A DNA stretch of 64,000 nucleotides from Siphonodentalium dalli (GCA_032622095.1 CP136061.1:4892505-4956504), one strand, 5' to 3'. Positions 11,031 through 24,330 are shown, numbered from the stretch's first letter. Notes: a model not told the origin generated them from the sequence alone. Program-made: numbers and translations.

Positions 11031-11321
11031 ATCCTAAATCAGATGATATGGAAAACGCTCTTTATGTCGGCTCACCAGTATATTGAGTACCAAGTTATGT
11101 GTCCCCATGCATATAATTTGTTATCATGGTGGGAGATATTTCATGTATAGACCTTCCCATAATAATACCACCACAAACAGGTTTAAAGTTACTCAATCCG
11201 AACAGAGAGTCCCCATATCATCAAGATACTACAACAACATTTCTTCAAAATACGCTTCAGTTATCAGAATCGATTAATTGCAACAAAATAATGATAACCA
11301 CTGTCAACTATGGTATCAAAT

Positions 11322-12965
11322 CAAGTGAAGGTTAGTAATATGTCCCAAAATGAAGTCAGTTTATCGTCAGAATTTCAAATGTTATTGTGAAATTACACGG
11401 TATTTGTCAGTTGGTGAGAACAATTGTTCATTTCCATAACATTTTAACAAACTAATAGTCATAAAAACTTTTTAAATATGAGGCCCATGATATACACAGG
11501 GGATGCTAAAAAAAACAACTATAACTCGCATTTTTTTTTAGAAAAGAAGCTATAATGAAAATATGGTGAAGGTTCCGGTTCTCTGCTGAGGGCTCCGCTT
11601 CTTTGCAACTTACTCGCGGTGGCTCCGGTTTTCTACAACTGTGCGGATTAGTTTGTACATGTCCACATCTAACGCCATAATCATGTTGAAACAACTATTG
11701 GGCTAAAACAATATATTGTATTGGGTTCACATTACCTAAATACAGTTATCTGGTCACAATTATAACATCTCTTTCCCACAAAGTTACGACATGCAAGCAA
11801 TTACTAAGCAATTAGCATATTGGTTCTCGATGACATTATTTCTCTTCGCGTACACGTGCATTGAAAGTTTCTGTATTGTTTGATAGGTATAACAAAAGAT
11901 GTTTCAGCCAGCGGAATAATAAATTTAGCATATGTCACTGGGTAATGGTTGTTTTTTTTTTATTTTTTAGTATAAACTGGGGCAGGAATTATGACTATTA
12001 TTGGAACTCTATAACATTTCTGAAAGTAATTTTATTTTATGATACTTGTAAGTGAATTATATGTAATAGTGTGCGATTCTCCTCTTTATGTTTAGGCGCA
12101 GTGAAGGAAATACGTCTACGAACGAGTTTTTATTCTTTCTGTCCCTCGATTTTTGGGGGAGACTATTAAAATAGCCGGTGTCCGTCCGTCCATACATCCA
12201 GTCGTCGGGACGCCCGTGCGTCCGTCCGTGCGGAAAGATTCCGGATGAAAACTTCATTTTTGGGTTAACGGATCGAAACCAAATTTGGTATGCTAGCTTA
12301 TGAGCTCGAAATACAGGTCATGTTAGGTCCGGAGTTATGGCCCGTTTTTTCGATTTAGAATTTTTTGAGTCGTTTTGAGATTTCCGGGTGATAATTTTAG
12401 ATTGTGTGATCGGATCTGAACCAAATTTGGAATGCGAGTTTATGAGCTCCAAATACAGGTAAATTTCGGGTTCGGTCCGCCCAATTATGCCGGAGTTATG
12501 GACCTTGTCGTCTTAAAATTTGCCGATTATTTTGGTTTCCGGGTGATAACTTTACTTTTAGTTACCTGGTTGATTTTAAATTCAACATGAAGAACATGCC
12601 AAGTTTGACATTGGTCACGGTGAATTTCGACAGAATTAATAAAATCAACCATTACTATAAGTTACTAAAAATCCACCTTTCGGGGACACGTGGTCATTGT
12701 TATTGTTGTTGTTGATGTTGTTGTTGGTCCTGTTGTTGTTGGAAGTGTGTCTGCAAAGATACAATACACCTTTAAGCGTTTCTTGATTGTTGAATTTCCA
12801 TTGCTGAATATCTATTCTTCAGAAATGGCGATGCTATTATTGTCAAGCAATGATTGGAAATGGAAACGAGACGCTGCAGTATGCAATCATTACACACACC
12901 AATGACCTCGAGATCGTCTTGCTGTGCGGCGTATCGAGTGATGATATTCGCAACACACAGTACAT
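11322..12965 (+). repeat. dispersed repeat X, copy 1
   Basis: A ~1.6-kb unit shared with 21466-23003 and 32212-33862. Marks in order: 'caagtgaaggtta', 'gatatacac.ggggatgcta', 'ggttccggttctctg', 'cgtctacgaacgagttttta', 'gactattaaaatagccggtg' with GTCC repeats, two ~170-bp internal repeats around 'ccggagttatgg', a GTT-rich tract, then the exon-like ORF at 12823-13068. Probably a non-autonomous mobile element; no transposase seen. Confidence 0.75.
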
Positions 12966-13068
12966 GACGAAGCATTTCGGGATTATTCCAAAAACACTAC
13001 CCTGTGATTTGGCAACACTCCACTTAAACGAGGGTGATTGCGTTTTGACTTTTCCGGATGAAACATAA
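12823..13068 (+). pseudogene. exon-like ORF in repeat X, unidentified
   Basis: After an acceptor-like TATTCTTCAG (12813-12822), an open frame encodes KWRCYYCQAMIGNGNETLQ, then a hydrophobic/acidic stretch (NDLEIVLLCGVSSDD) and ends at TAA 13066-13068. The same frame stays protein-like beyond the stop to about 13211 (ERLLKKVTRDVSSHKELF). The CYYC motif could bind metal. The counterpart in X copy 3 (about 33737-33862) has lost two bases and is frameshifted; copy 2 is cut off before it. It may be a captured host exon or an element gene fragment. No family recognised. Confidence 0.35.
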
Positions 13069-13208
13069 ACTGACATACCCGAAAGACTTCTGAAGAAAGT
13101 GACGAGAGATGTGAGTTCACACAAAGAGCTGTTTCAAGAAGAATCGGACATTGACATAACAGAATCTGACCCTACTCGTGGTATAGACGAATTGTCACAT
13201 TTGTTGCC

Positions 13209-13210
<2 letters not shown>

Positions 13211-13239
<29 letters not shown>
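13211..13239. repeat. (AT)n microsatellite
   Basis: Uninterrupted alternating AT, 29 bp, at the end of the exon-like sequence. Confidence 0.95.
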
Positions 13240-13242
<3 letters not shown>

Positions 13243-13757
13243 TATTTTCTCACTGTGCATGACCGACTGGAGGAGTGGCAATGTTTGACGAGAGAGTTAG
13301 CAACCAGATGTTTGACTTGAAATAACATTGCCTTTCAATTGTTATCGATGTCCGTAAAATATGGACATTCGGTTCTATCTAGCGATGACATAAAAATGTG
13401 GTCATTAACATTAGGGACCGTTATAGGACGCTATACATAGAGAGAGGGGGGAGGGAGAGAGAAAGACACTTGGTGTAAATTTTGTAATTGCAATTAAGTC
13501 TTCTTTGAACCAACTGTATTATATGGGACGCGCCAATCGATCTGAATACCCATGTCAATGCATATGGCCGCCGCTCATCATGTGTCATGTTTGTGACTAA
13601 TTATGTAGCCATATTGGTACGTATAAATCAAGCGGATGGCATGTACTACTTTATCTAAGGCAGAGAATCGAGCTATTCGCAGAGAACCGAGCGCTCGGTT
13701 GAAAATCGGAGTCCTCGGCAGATAATCGGAATCGGAAAATAGAAACTCAATTTCCGT
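13240..13757. other. unassigned sequence between X copy 1 and S copy 1
   Basis: Contains a GA-rich tract (13439-13467) and a short tandem run of 'gagaa(t/c)cgag' variants at 13665-13740. No gene seen. Confidence 0.4.
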
Positions 13758-16700
13758 GCATTTCGGGATTAGTTTTTAACTTTTTATTTTAAAAACAATG
13801 ATAATTTCACGATAGCGCTATGAAACCCATGAAAAACTGTTCTAATGTTGTTGTTTTTTACGTTTTACGCCGCGATTATTCGATCGAGAATAGGAATCGT
13901 CGCTCAAAAATGCTCACGCAACTCGGTAGAGAACCGCATCACCAGGAGAAGTTCCCCCACAGTGACTTGATTATTCACGAAATGTGGCCATATTGCCACT
14001 TGTTTGTAGAGTTATCCATCTTCGTCCGCAATTTTGACCGAGGTCGTCTTTTTAACAAATAAATGAACATCTCGAGAAATAACAGACTTCACAATCGATA
14101 TCTGATCACTCGGAGCTTTGATGGGTGGGTTCCTCGACTCGAATAAAATATGTTTTACCCCAGAAGCCGAAGAAATAGTAATGTGGGAGCGTGAATTCGG
14201 AAAATGCATCTTTAATTGTTTTAGTGGTTGACAAATCCCATTATTAAAGTGACATTGATATGTGGAACTATTTATACATGTCACATATACTGTACATTTA
14301 AGTGTGTGTATTTGGGTTATCGTACGAGCTTGATAACACAGGAGGCCTATGGATTCTTTCAATATCAAATGTATTTTATCGATCGCGATGTTTGTCAGTA
14401 AAAATCCCGACGGTATCGATGTCCGCACATATAATAGTTAAAATATGTTAGTTCACTCAGCTGATGTTGTATATGTCCGTTATATTTAAAAAAATTGAAT
14501 TAAAATACATGGTGTTTTCTAGGATGTTACTAGCTCTAAATACGTCATAATAACATACGTACCACTATATTACTAATATGACTAATCATATAGATGAAAC
14601 TTGGAATAGAGAGCCCAAGATTATTGCAACGGCATAGCCACTCCAATGTACATCTTCTAATATGAATCATACGTGACACGTAGTGGAGCAACCACACATG
14701 CTGTATCCCGAATTTGCTTTTCATCACCAACGCAGGTCCCGTCATAATTAATGCTGCACCAGCACAGCTGCCGTCATGAAATTGTTAATGCTGCACCAAT
14801 GCAGCTCCCGTCATAAAAGGGGTAATGCTGCACTAGCACAGCTCCCGTCATGAAAGGGTTAATGCTGCACCAGCACAGATCCCGTCATGAAAGGGTTATT
14901 GCTGCACCAGCACAGATCCCGTCATGAAAGGGTTAATGTTGCACCAGCACAGCTCCCGTCATGAAATGGTTAATACTGCACCGATGCAGCTCCCGTCATA
15001 AAAGGGTTAATGATGCACCAGCACAGCTCCCGTCAGAAAAGGGTTAATGCTGCACCAGCATAGCTCCCGTCATGAAAGGGTTAATGCTGCACGAGCACAG
15101 CTCCAGTCATGAAAGGGTTAATGCTGCACAAACGTAGTTCCCGTCGTGAAATAATTAATGCTGCACCAGCACGTTCCCGTCATGAAAGAGTTAATGCTGC
15201 ACTAACGCAGCTCCCACCATGGAACGGTTAATGCTGAACCAGCACAGCTACACGTCATGAAAGGGTTAATGCTGCAACAGCACAGATCCCATCATAAAAT
15301 AATTAATGCTGCACCAAAGGAGCTCCCGTCGTCAAATAATTAATGCTGCACCAGCGCAGCTCCCGTCATGAAAGGGTTAATGCTGCACCAGCACAGCTCC
15401 CGTTATAAAATAAGTAATGCTGCACCATCGCAACTCCCACCATAAAAAAATTAATGTTGCACCAGCACAGCTCCCATCATAAAATAATTAATGCGGCACC
15501 AGCACAGTTCATTTCAAGAAAGTGTTAATGCTGCACCAACGCAGTTCCCGTCAAAAAAGCGTTAATGCTGCACCAGCACAGCTCCCGTTATTAAAGGGTT
15601 AATGCTGCACCAGCGCAGCTCCCGTCATGAAAGGGTTAATGCTGCACCAACGCAGCTCCCGTTTTGAAAGGGTTAATGCTTCACCACCGCAACTCACATC
15701 ATGAAATGGTTAATGTTGCACCAACGCAGCTCCCATCATAAAATAATTAATGATGCACCAACGCAGCTCCCGTCATGAAATGGTTAATGCTGCACTAGCG
15801 CAGCTCCCGTCATGAAATAGTCAATGCTGCACCAACGCAGCTCCCGTCGTGAAAGAGTTAATACTGCCCCCACGCATCTCCCATCATAAAAGAATAAATG
15901 CTGCACCAGCATAGCTCCCATCATAAAATAATGCTGCACCAGCACAGTTCCTTTCATGAAAGGGTTAATGTTGCACAAACGCAGTTCATGTCATAAAAAT
16001 GTTAATGCTGCCCCAACGCAGCTCCCGCCATGAAAGAATTAATGCTGCACCAGCACAGCTCCGGTCATAAAATGGTTAACGTTGCACCAACGCAGCTCCC
16101 GTTATGAAAGGGTTAATGCTGCACCAACGCAGCTCCCATCATCAAGTAATTATTGCTGCACCAACGCAGCTCCCGTCATTAAATAATTAATGCTGCACCA
16201 GCTCAGCTCCCGTCATGAAATGGTTAATGCTGCACCAGCGCAGCTCCCGTCATGAAAGGGTTAATGCTGCAACAACGCAGCTCCCGTCATGAAAGAATTA
16301 ATGCCGCACTAGCACAGCTCCCGTAATGAAAGGGCTAATACTGCACCAACGCAGCTCCCATCAAAAAAGAGTAAAAGCTGCACCAGCACAGATCCCATCA
16401 TAAAAGAATTAATGCTGCACCAGCACAGTTCCTTTCGTGAAAGGGTTAGTACTGCACTAACGCAGTTTTCGTCATAAAAGAATTAATGCTGCACCAGCAC
16501 AGTTCCTTTCGTGAAAGGGTTGATGATGCACAAACACAATTCCCGTCATAAAAAGGTTAATGCTGCACCAGCGCAGCTCCCGTCATGAAAGGGTTAATGC
16601 TGCACCAACGCAGCTTCCGTCATGAAAGGGTTAATGCTGCACCAACGCAGCTCCCGTCGTGCAAGGGTTAATGCTGCACCAACGCAGCTCCCGTCATGAA

Positions 16701-19079
16701 AGGGTTAATGCTGCACCAACGCAGCTCCCGTCATGAAATGGTTAATGCTGCACCAGCGCAGCTCCCGTCATGAAATAATTAATGCTGCACCAACGCAGCT
16801 CCCGTCATGAAAGAGTTAATACTGGCACCACGCAACTCCCATCATAAAAGAATAAATGCTGCACCAGCATAGCTCCCATCATAAAATAATGCTGCACCAG
16901 CACAGTTCCTTTCATGAAAGGGCTAATACTGCACAAACGCAGTTCCCGTCATAAAAAGGTTAATGCTGCCCCAACGCAGATCCCGCCATGAAATAATTAA
17001 TTCTGCCTCAACGCAGTTCCCGTCATGAAATAATTAATGCTGCACCAGCACAGCTCCGGTCATGAAAGGGTTAATGCTGCACCAACGCAACTCCCATCAT
17101 AAAAGAATAAAAGCTGAACCAGCACAGCTCCCATCATAAAATAATTAATGCTGCACCAGCACAGTTCCTTTCGTGAAAGGGTTAATACTGCACTAACGTA
17201 GTTTTCGTCATAAAATAATTAATGCTGCACCAGCACCTTTCGTGAAAGGGTTGATGATGCACAACCACAATTTCCGTCATAAAAAGGTTAATGCTGCACC
17301 AGCACAGCTCGTCATTAAATACGTAATGATGCGCCAACGCAGCTTCCGTCATGAAATAATTAATGCTGCACCAGCACAGCTCCCGTCATGAAAGGGTTAA
17401 TGCTGCACCAACGCAACTCCCATCATAAAAGAATAAAAGCTGCACCAGCACAGCTCCCATCATAAAATAATTAATGCTGCACCAGCACAGTTCCTTTCGT
17501 GAAAGGGTTAATACTGCACTAACGTAGTTTTCGTCCTAAAATAATTAATGCTGCACCAGCACCTTTCGTGAAAGGGTTGATGATGCACAACCACAATTTC
17601 CGTCATAAAAAGGTTAATGCTGCACCCAGCACTGCTCTCGTCATGAAATAATTAATGCTGCCCCAACGCAGCTCCCGTCATGAAATAATTAATGCTGCAC
17701 CAGCACAGCTCCCGTCGTAAAAGGTTTATCGCTACACCAACGCAGCTCCCGTCATGAAAGGGTTAATGCTGCACCAACCCAACTCCCATCATCAAGTAAT
17801 TAATGCTGCACCAACGCAGCTCCCATCATCAAATAATTAATGCTGCACCAAAGCAGCTCCCGTCATGAAATAATTAATGCTGCACCAGCGCCTCTCCCGT
17901 CATGAAATAGTTAATGCTGCACCAACGCAGCCCCCATCAACAAATAATTAATGCTGCACAAACGCAGCTCCCGTCATAAAATAATTAATGCTGCACTAGG
18001 CCACCAGCGCAGCTCCAATCATGGATGGGTTAATGCTGCACCAACGCAGCTTCCATCAAGAAAGGGTTAACGTTGCACCAACGCAGCTCCCATCATCAAA
18101 TGATTAATGCACCAACGCAGCTCCCGTCATGAAATAATTAATGCTGCAACAGCGCAGCTCCCGTCATGAAAGAGTTAATGATGCACCAGCGCAGCTCCCA
18201 TCATGAATGGGTTAATACTGCACCAACGCAGCTCCCGTCATAAAAAAGGTTAATGCTGCACCAGCACAGCTCCCATCATAAAAAAATGAATGCTGCACCA
18301 ACACAGCTCCCATCATAACAAAATTAATGCTGCACCAGCACAGTTCCTTTCACGAAAGGGTTAATGCTGCACTAACGCAGCTCCCGTCGTGAAAGGGTTA
18401 ATGCTGCACCAACGCAGATCCCATCATAAAATAATTAATGTTGCACCAACGCAGCTGCCGTCCTTAAATAATTAATGATGCACCAGCGCAGCTCCCGTTA
18501 AGAAAGGGGTAATGCTGCACCAGCGCAGCCCCCATCATGAATGTGTTAATGCTGAACCAACGCAGCTCCCAACATCAAAAATGTTAATGCTGCACCAGCA
18601 CAGCTCCGATCATAAAAGAATTAATGTTGCACCAGTACAGTTCCTTTCATGAAAGGGTTAATGCTGCACCAACGCAGCTCTCGTCGAGAAATGGTTAATG
18701 CTGCACAAGCACAGCTTCCGTAATAAAAACATTAATGCTGCACTAGCGCATATCCCATCGTGAAAGGGTTAATGCAGCACCTACGCAGCCAACATGACGT
18801 AAATGACGTCATGAGCCGTGGCATTTCATCTCGTTGTTCCACTTTCAATTCCGCAATTTTAAACAGTTGCTAATCGGAAGTCACGTGTCAATTTCGCTAA
18901 ATAGCATACACTCTTTCCTGAATTTCCTCTCAGCATATAGAAAATATAACAAAAATTATATGACGTCATTCACCTGCCTAGGGTATAAACAACCACGCTC
19001 GCCTGTGGCGAGCTGGTTGTTGCTATAAGACCCCATACACCAACGACGGTATTGTCTGTGTTGTTATCAATTCAGTTAA
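13758..19079 (+). mobile_element. block S, copy 1: flanks plus internal minisatellite
   Basis: Nearly identical to 27596-32025: both start 'gcatttcgggattagttttt' and end 'gttatcaattcagttaa'. The left flank (to about 14730) and right flank (from about 18790) are single-copy, with the 37-bp array between. Left- and right-flank pieces also occur at 37.01-37.30 kb without the array. It is therefore a repeated unit carrying an expandable array, plausibly a non-autonomous element. Open frames inside (14012-14428 and 14545-14745 minus) show no domain and are simply shared between copies. Confidence 0.6.
14730..18790 (+). repeat. 37-bp minisatellite array, ~110 units (copy 1)
   Basis: Consensus unit close to 'gggttaatgctgcaccagca' + 'cagctcccgtcatgaaa' (37 bp). 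Units vary at two places: 'ccagcacag' or 'ccaacgcag', and 'gtcatgaaaggg' or 'atcataaaataa'. Some units are a few bases longer or shorter. No spacers are present, so it is not CRISPR. Confidence 0.95.
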
Positions 19080-19081
19080 TA

Positions 19082-19235
19082 TACAGTTATCGCCCGCGAT
19101 TGAGTGAGACACGGGGATTTGTCGTCCGCTCGAGACCTGGAATGTCACACGAGGGCCGCAGGCCCGAAGGTGACATTCCAGGTCGAGAGCGGCGACAAAT
19201 CCCCGTGTCTCACGAAAACAAGGGTGATAACTGTT
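19082..19235. repeat. large palindrome 1
   Basis: Outer arms 'acagttatcgcccgc' / 'gggtgataactgt' enclose a stronger 45-bp stem (19104-19148 with 19169-19213; 'gtgagacacggggatttgtc' pairs with its complement) around a smaller GC-rich hairpin. Confidence 0.8.
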
Positions 19236-20997
19236 TTGTTAACTGACAAAGGAGTACACACGAACCTCCTTAATAGCAGGCATAAATGCGCGCATAAATT
19301 CTTTAATCCAGATCGAAAAGTAAATTTTATGTTGGAATCATCGCTATTTAGAACATAAAACATTCATAATCTGGATCAATTAACAGACCCGTCATTTGCG
19401 CAACTATTCTCCGGTCATTTTGCTGGTTGCATGGTGGAAATCGGTTCACGGAAAGAGGAGTAAAGCAATTTCGAAGTTGAGTAGCCATGCAGCGAAATGT
19501 TCGGTTTCGTTTCAAATGAGCGTGAAGACGCCGACAGACGTGTTAATTTCCAGAATGCTAAAATGTGTAAATAACACGTTGTAGTAGTGCAAAAAGAAAT
19601 CGACATACGTCACAGATCGTTACGCAACATACGGGTATTCTCTGAAGTCTGAGGAATGTATTGAAGAAAAGAAATAGTCAATTGATAAACAGCAAAGAGT
19701 GGCTATTTGATCTAGTACATAAACGTAGTTGTAACGTACGTACATCGTATGTGCAATTGTCTGCAGCACATACCAACTGCATAATAAGGTTGATCTATTT
19801 GTCCCATGGTCTTTATTATTTATATAAAAAGGTCCAATAGGAACATTACCATTGCAAATAAAAAAACACACAATTATGCAAATTAGCAAACACCACAGTT
19901 CGTGGTTGTTATGAAACAGTGGGGTTTATAAAAACAGTGTTTTTCGAAATTATTAGAGAGCTGTCAGAGAATCTCTGCGCGTTGAGTTCTTCGTAGTTAT
20001 GTGTTTACTGGTAACAACTGAGCGGTCAATAACTGAGACATTGTTACCCTCCTCCCTATTTTCCACCCTTCTGATTGGCCCATGTCCTGTCACGTGCGGG
20101 GCGACAAATCACACTGTCGCCCGCTGAGCCGGGAGACATTGTTTTTGTCGCCCGCTTGATGTTATATTGCATGAATATCTCCAAACACACACTGCAGTAA
20201 CTCATCTATTTTACATCACTGCGACGTGCTAAAATCATAGTTCTTATATACCCCACGGATTCGCAAAACACACCAGTTGTGGTGTTTGCTAATTTGCATA
20301 TATTTAGTGAACCCTAATATTCGAACTTTTAAGTTGATACTTTTATCGGACAAGCGTTATTATGTACTTTTTATATCGAAACATCTCGGTGATTCAATAT
20401 GATCATGTCGACATTATGGTGCAAGATTGAAAGAGTGGGTCCCTTGAGGTTGGTTGGTTATAAATGTTTGCTGGTAGACAACGTAATGCATACATTTGTC
20501 GCGAATGAATGGTACTGTAAGCTTATCCATGATATCAGACCGCTCCGCGATGTCTGCAATGTGATCATAGAAGTATTGTGTGTGAGGATCGCCACGTACT
20601 TGAGAGCACTGACACATATGAATGTAAATTAATGAAATTGACAACTTCCCAATAGCTTTCGGGGAAGACCGTTATGAAATGAACATCGCGAGTAAATTCC
20701 GCGCACAAGACGACATTGAATATGCCACATTTCAGAAGGCGATAACATACATAATTATATGGCTTATTGGTTTACATTGCATGGACCGATATTGACGATT
20801 TAACCACCAAAATGATCGTAAATAAACGCTGATTATCAAACGCTTGAATATCTTTATGGAACAGAAATCCTATAGGACATTAAGTAGTTACTGAAAATAT
20901 ACATAATCGGGAAAGAAATTTAAGCACTCGTGACTCAGTGCAACATCGTGCGTGTGGATGACAAGGATTTTTTTTCTGTGGTATAATCGGATAACAA

Positions 20998-21152
20998 AAC
21001 AGTTGTTGCCCTTCTTCTCGGGAGACATTGAGATTTGTCACCCGCTCGAGAACGGAATGTCTCCCTCGGAGCTGCGCTCCTCGGGAGACATTCCGTTCTC
21101 GAGCTGGTGACAAATCTCAATGTCTCCCTCGATAGCGGGCGACAACTGTATA
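20998..21152. repeat. large palindrome 2, same family as palindrome 1
   Basis: Arms 'acagttgttgccc' / 'gggcgacaactgt' enclose a stem of about 50 bp (21019-21131; 'cgggagacattgagatttgt' pairs with its complement) with 'agctgcgctcct' at the tip. Word order matches palindrome 1. Confidence 0.8.
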
Positions 21153-21465
21153 ATGTTACCCTCGAGGGTAATATGGTGATTTACGGCCCGCCATGTGACG
21201 CACTCTCAGCCATCAGAAGAGAGGAAAATGGGATGAAATGGGATGAAGGATAACAAATGTAATTATCGCATACTGATATGTAATACAATACAATACAATA
21301 CAATTACCCGGACAAATTCATCCCGTGTTCATCAATTTTCAATGAAATGTGTGGATATGAGACATTGTCATAATTCGCCATGTTATCGTCAAGTTATTAA
21401 GACATTTTACCGGCAGTACACTATTGTTTGGAAGGAGCAATGGAAGGAGCAATGGACGCACAAGT

Positions 21466-22873
21466 GAAGGTTAGTAATATATGTCCCAAAATCTAGTCAG
21501 TTTATGGTCAGAATTTCAAATGTTATTGTGAAATTACACGGTATTTGTCAGTTGGTGAGAAAAATTCTTCATTTCCATAACATTTTTACAAACTAATACT
21601 CATAAAAACTTTTTAAAACATGAGGCGCCTGATATACACTGGGGATGCTAAAAAAAATCAACTATAAGTCGCATTTTTTTTTTAGAAAAGAAGCTATAAT
21701 GAAAATATGGTGAAGGTTCCGGTTCTCTGTTGAGGGCTCCGATTCTTTGCAACTTACCAGCGGTGGCTCCGGTTTTCTACGAATGTGCGGAGTAGTTTTT
21801 ACATGTCCACGTCTAACCCCATAATCATTTTGAAACAATTATTGGGTTAAACAAGATATTTGTATTGTGTTCACATTACCTAAATACAGTTATCGGCTCC
21901 CAATTATAACATCTCTTTCTCACAAAGTTACGACATGCAAACAATTACTAAGCACCTATCATATTGTTTCTCGAGAACATTATTTCTCTTCGCGTACACG
22001 TACATTTGCAGGTATAACAAAAGACGTTTCAGTCAGCGGAATAATAAATTTAGCATATGTCACTGGGCAATGGTTGTTTTTTTATTTTTTAGTGTAAACT
22101 GGGGCAGGAATTGTGACTATTATTGGAACTCTATAAGCGTTCTGAAAGTAATTTTATTTTATGATACTTTTAAGTGAATTATATGTAATAGTGTGCGTTC
22201 TCCTGTTTATGTTTAGGCGCAGTGAATCAAATACGTCTACGAACGAGTTTTTATTCTTTCTGTCCCTCGATTTTTGGGGGAGACTATTAAAATAGCCGGT
22301 GTCCGTCCGTCCGTCCATTGAGTCGTCGGGACGCCCGTGCGTCCGTCCATGCGGAGAGATTCCGGATGAAAACTTCATTTTTGGGCTAACGGATCGAAAC
22401 CAAATTTGGTATGCGAGCTTATGAGCTCGAGATACAGGTCAAGTTAGGTCCGGAGTTATGGCCCGTTTTTTCGATTTATAATTTTGTCGTTTTGAGGTTT
22501 CCGGGTGATAATTTTAGATTGTGTGATCGGATCTGAACCACATTTGGAATGTGAGTTTATGAGCTCCAAATACAGGTAAATTTCGAATATGGGTTCGGTC
22601 CGCCCAATTTTGCCGGAGTTATGGACCTTGTCGACTTAAAATTTGCCAATCATTTTTGGTTTCCATATGATAACTTTACTTTTAGTTACCTGGTTGATTT
22701 TAAATTCAACATGAAGAACATGCCAAGTTTGATGTTGGTCACGGTGAATTTCGACAGAATTAAAAAAAAACAATATAAGTTAATAAAAATCCACCTTTCG
22801 GGGGACACGTTGTCACTGACCTGTTATTGTTATTGCTGTTGTTGTTCTTGTTGTTCTTGTTGATGTTGATGTC

Positions 22874-22904
<31 letters not shown>

Positions 22905-23003
22905 TTGTTGGTGTTGTTGTTGTTGTTGTTGTAAGTGTTTCTGAAAAGACAAGACACTTTTAAGCGTTTCGCTAGTCTTGATTGTTGAATTTCCATTGCT
23001 GAA
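21466..23003 (+). repeat. dispersed repeat X, copy 2 (3' truncated)
   Basis: Follows X copies 1 and 3 closely, including the GTT microsatellite (22823-22932, longer here), but stops at 'ccattgctgaatat', where foldback-associated sequence begins. The exon-like part is missing. Confidence 0.75.
22823..22932 (+). repeat. (GTT)n-rich microsatellite
   Basis: Long GTT/GTC/GAT-type triplet tract. The Asn- and Gln-rich minus-strand open frames over it are low-complexity artefacts. Confidence 0.9.
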
Positions 23004-23109
23004 TATTAGTCTGGTCGATAAACTCAAATTTTAGGGTCAACCTAGAAAAAATTCGGACTAAGTTGGTTTTTATACCATTTTGAAGAGTAAGCTCTCCTCT
23101 TTAACATAT

Positions 23110-24330
23110 CCAAAATCCGCTAAAATCCGCTTTGAGCATTTTTTGTAAGTCAAGATGGCGTCCAAGATGGCTGCCATTTTCCTATAAGTCAGCTTGATGC
23201 AATTATAGTGAGAACAACTTGTCATATGTATACACATGTATACATTTTTGTGAAGCTAAGACATAACGCCACCTTTATGTGCCAAAATTGGAACTCCCCG
23301 TCCAATATGGCCGCCAAAATGGCGACCGGAAGTGGATTTTTTACGTTTTTACTAATATCTTTAAGATAAGTTTCTGTGGTTTGGAACTGGTTGAGATTGT
23401 GACTTTATTTTGTATTTAGCATGTTAAATGACCATTGGAGCAATGGAATATGCTGTTCGTTGGTTCCACACCCCTTCCGATCACTCAAAAATTCGATTTT
23501 ACAAAACGCGGTATAACATTTCACAAAAGATCCCCATTTCATCAAGAAGACTGAAGAAGAGGGAAGTACTGTGCAATGTAAGTGATGCATTCTATATCTT
23601 ATTGATATTCGAAATCAATGGTACCAAAATTGCCACTTTGGCTCAAAATGGCTGTCAAAATGGCTGCAAAAATGTGGAAAATGGTAATTATTATTCCAGC
23701 GTGTCATTCAACCACTTACAAGTTGTGGTGATGCACACAATTGACTATTCTGTCTTATAGACATTGAATACCAACATTTCTTATGCACCTTGATTAATTT
23801 TTACTATTTACTATTCTGAAATTACCAGAATTATGGGATTTTTCTATCACAAACAGCATCAAACTCGGCAAAAAATAACTTTTCATGTTTGGACCATATT
23901 TTTCAAGTAAAATGGAACTCTCTTTGGTATCAAAGGTTCTTTTTATTTTGATATGCCTTAAATGTGTCATAGTGTGGTGTTTTAGACAATATCACTCAAG
24001 ATGACATGCAAAATGGCAACCAAATTTGGTAAAAAGTTTATATTCCGAACATTATTCTCTGCTGTTCCGAAATGGTAGCAAATTGTGACTCATTTGGTTA
24101 TTAAACATGCTACTTAATCAACTGACAACTAAATCTTATAGTTTGGTTGTCCCAGCACCTTATGAAGAACGACAAATTCATTTTAAGGGATGCAGTATGG
24201 ATTTTGCCGAACACCTCTTTTGGGATTCTGTCCATGTTTTTAACGGAAACAGACAGAACGTTGAAACTGAACTGAAATGGGTCATATTATGTGGCTATTC
24301 TGGCCCATTAGCATCAATTGATTAACTTAT
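23110..24330 (+). repeat. foldback element, left arm
   Basis: About 1.22 kb, repeated as the reverse complement at 26085-27274 with high identity ('ccaaaatccgctaaaatccg', 'gaagctaagacataacgcca', 'ggctattctggcccattagc'). About 100 bp outside it (23004-23109) has no partner on the right. The 110-codon frame at 23428-23760 has a decayed mirror copy, so I do not call it a gene. Confidence 0.85.

Larger units (their letters stand above)
19080..21256. mobile_element. 2.18-kb insertion between S copy 1 and X copy 2, framed by two palindromes
   Basis: In S copy 2, 'gttaa' runs straight into 'atgtaattatcgcat' (32021-32035); here the same two sequences are 2.18 kb apart, so this segment is an insertion. 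Its ends carry related palindromes (19082-19235 and 20998-21152), and a third degraded piece lies at 20095-20165 ('gggcgacaaatcacactgtc'). 'GTTAA' flanks the first palindrome on both sides. Inside, open frames near 20399-20720 (both strands) are unrecognised. No transposase found. Confidence 0.5.

Noticed and set aside
14545-14745. 66-codon minus ORF identical in both S copies
   Set aside because: Identity is explained by duplication of the whole flank; there is no motif and it runs into the minisatellite.
14730-18790. 37-bp direct repeats at first sight like a CRISPR array
   Set aside because: Units are contiguous, with no unique spacers; the genome context is animal and the units vary gradually. 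It is a minisatellite.
20399-20720. Possible coding remnant in the 2.18-kb insertion
   Set aside because: Open frames exist on both strands with frame changes, but no family pattern; too ambiguous to list as a gene.
22760-23027. Asn- and Gln-rich proteins on the minus strand
   Set aside because: Frames of the GTT triplet tract in repeat X copy 2.
23428-23760. 110-codon ORF in the foldback arm
   Set aside because: The mirror copy in the right arm is broken by several changes, and the sequence shows no motif; repeat DNA is the simpler reading.
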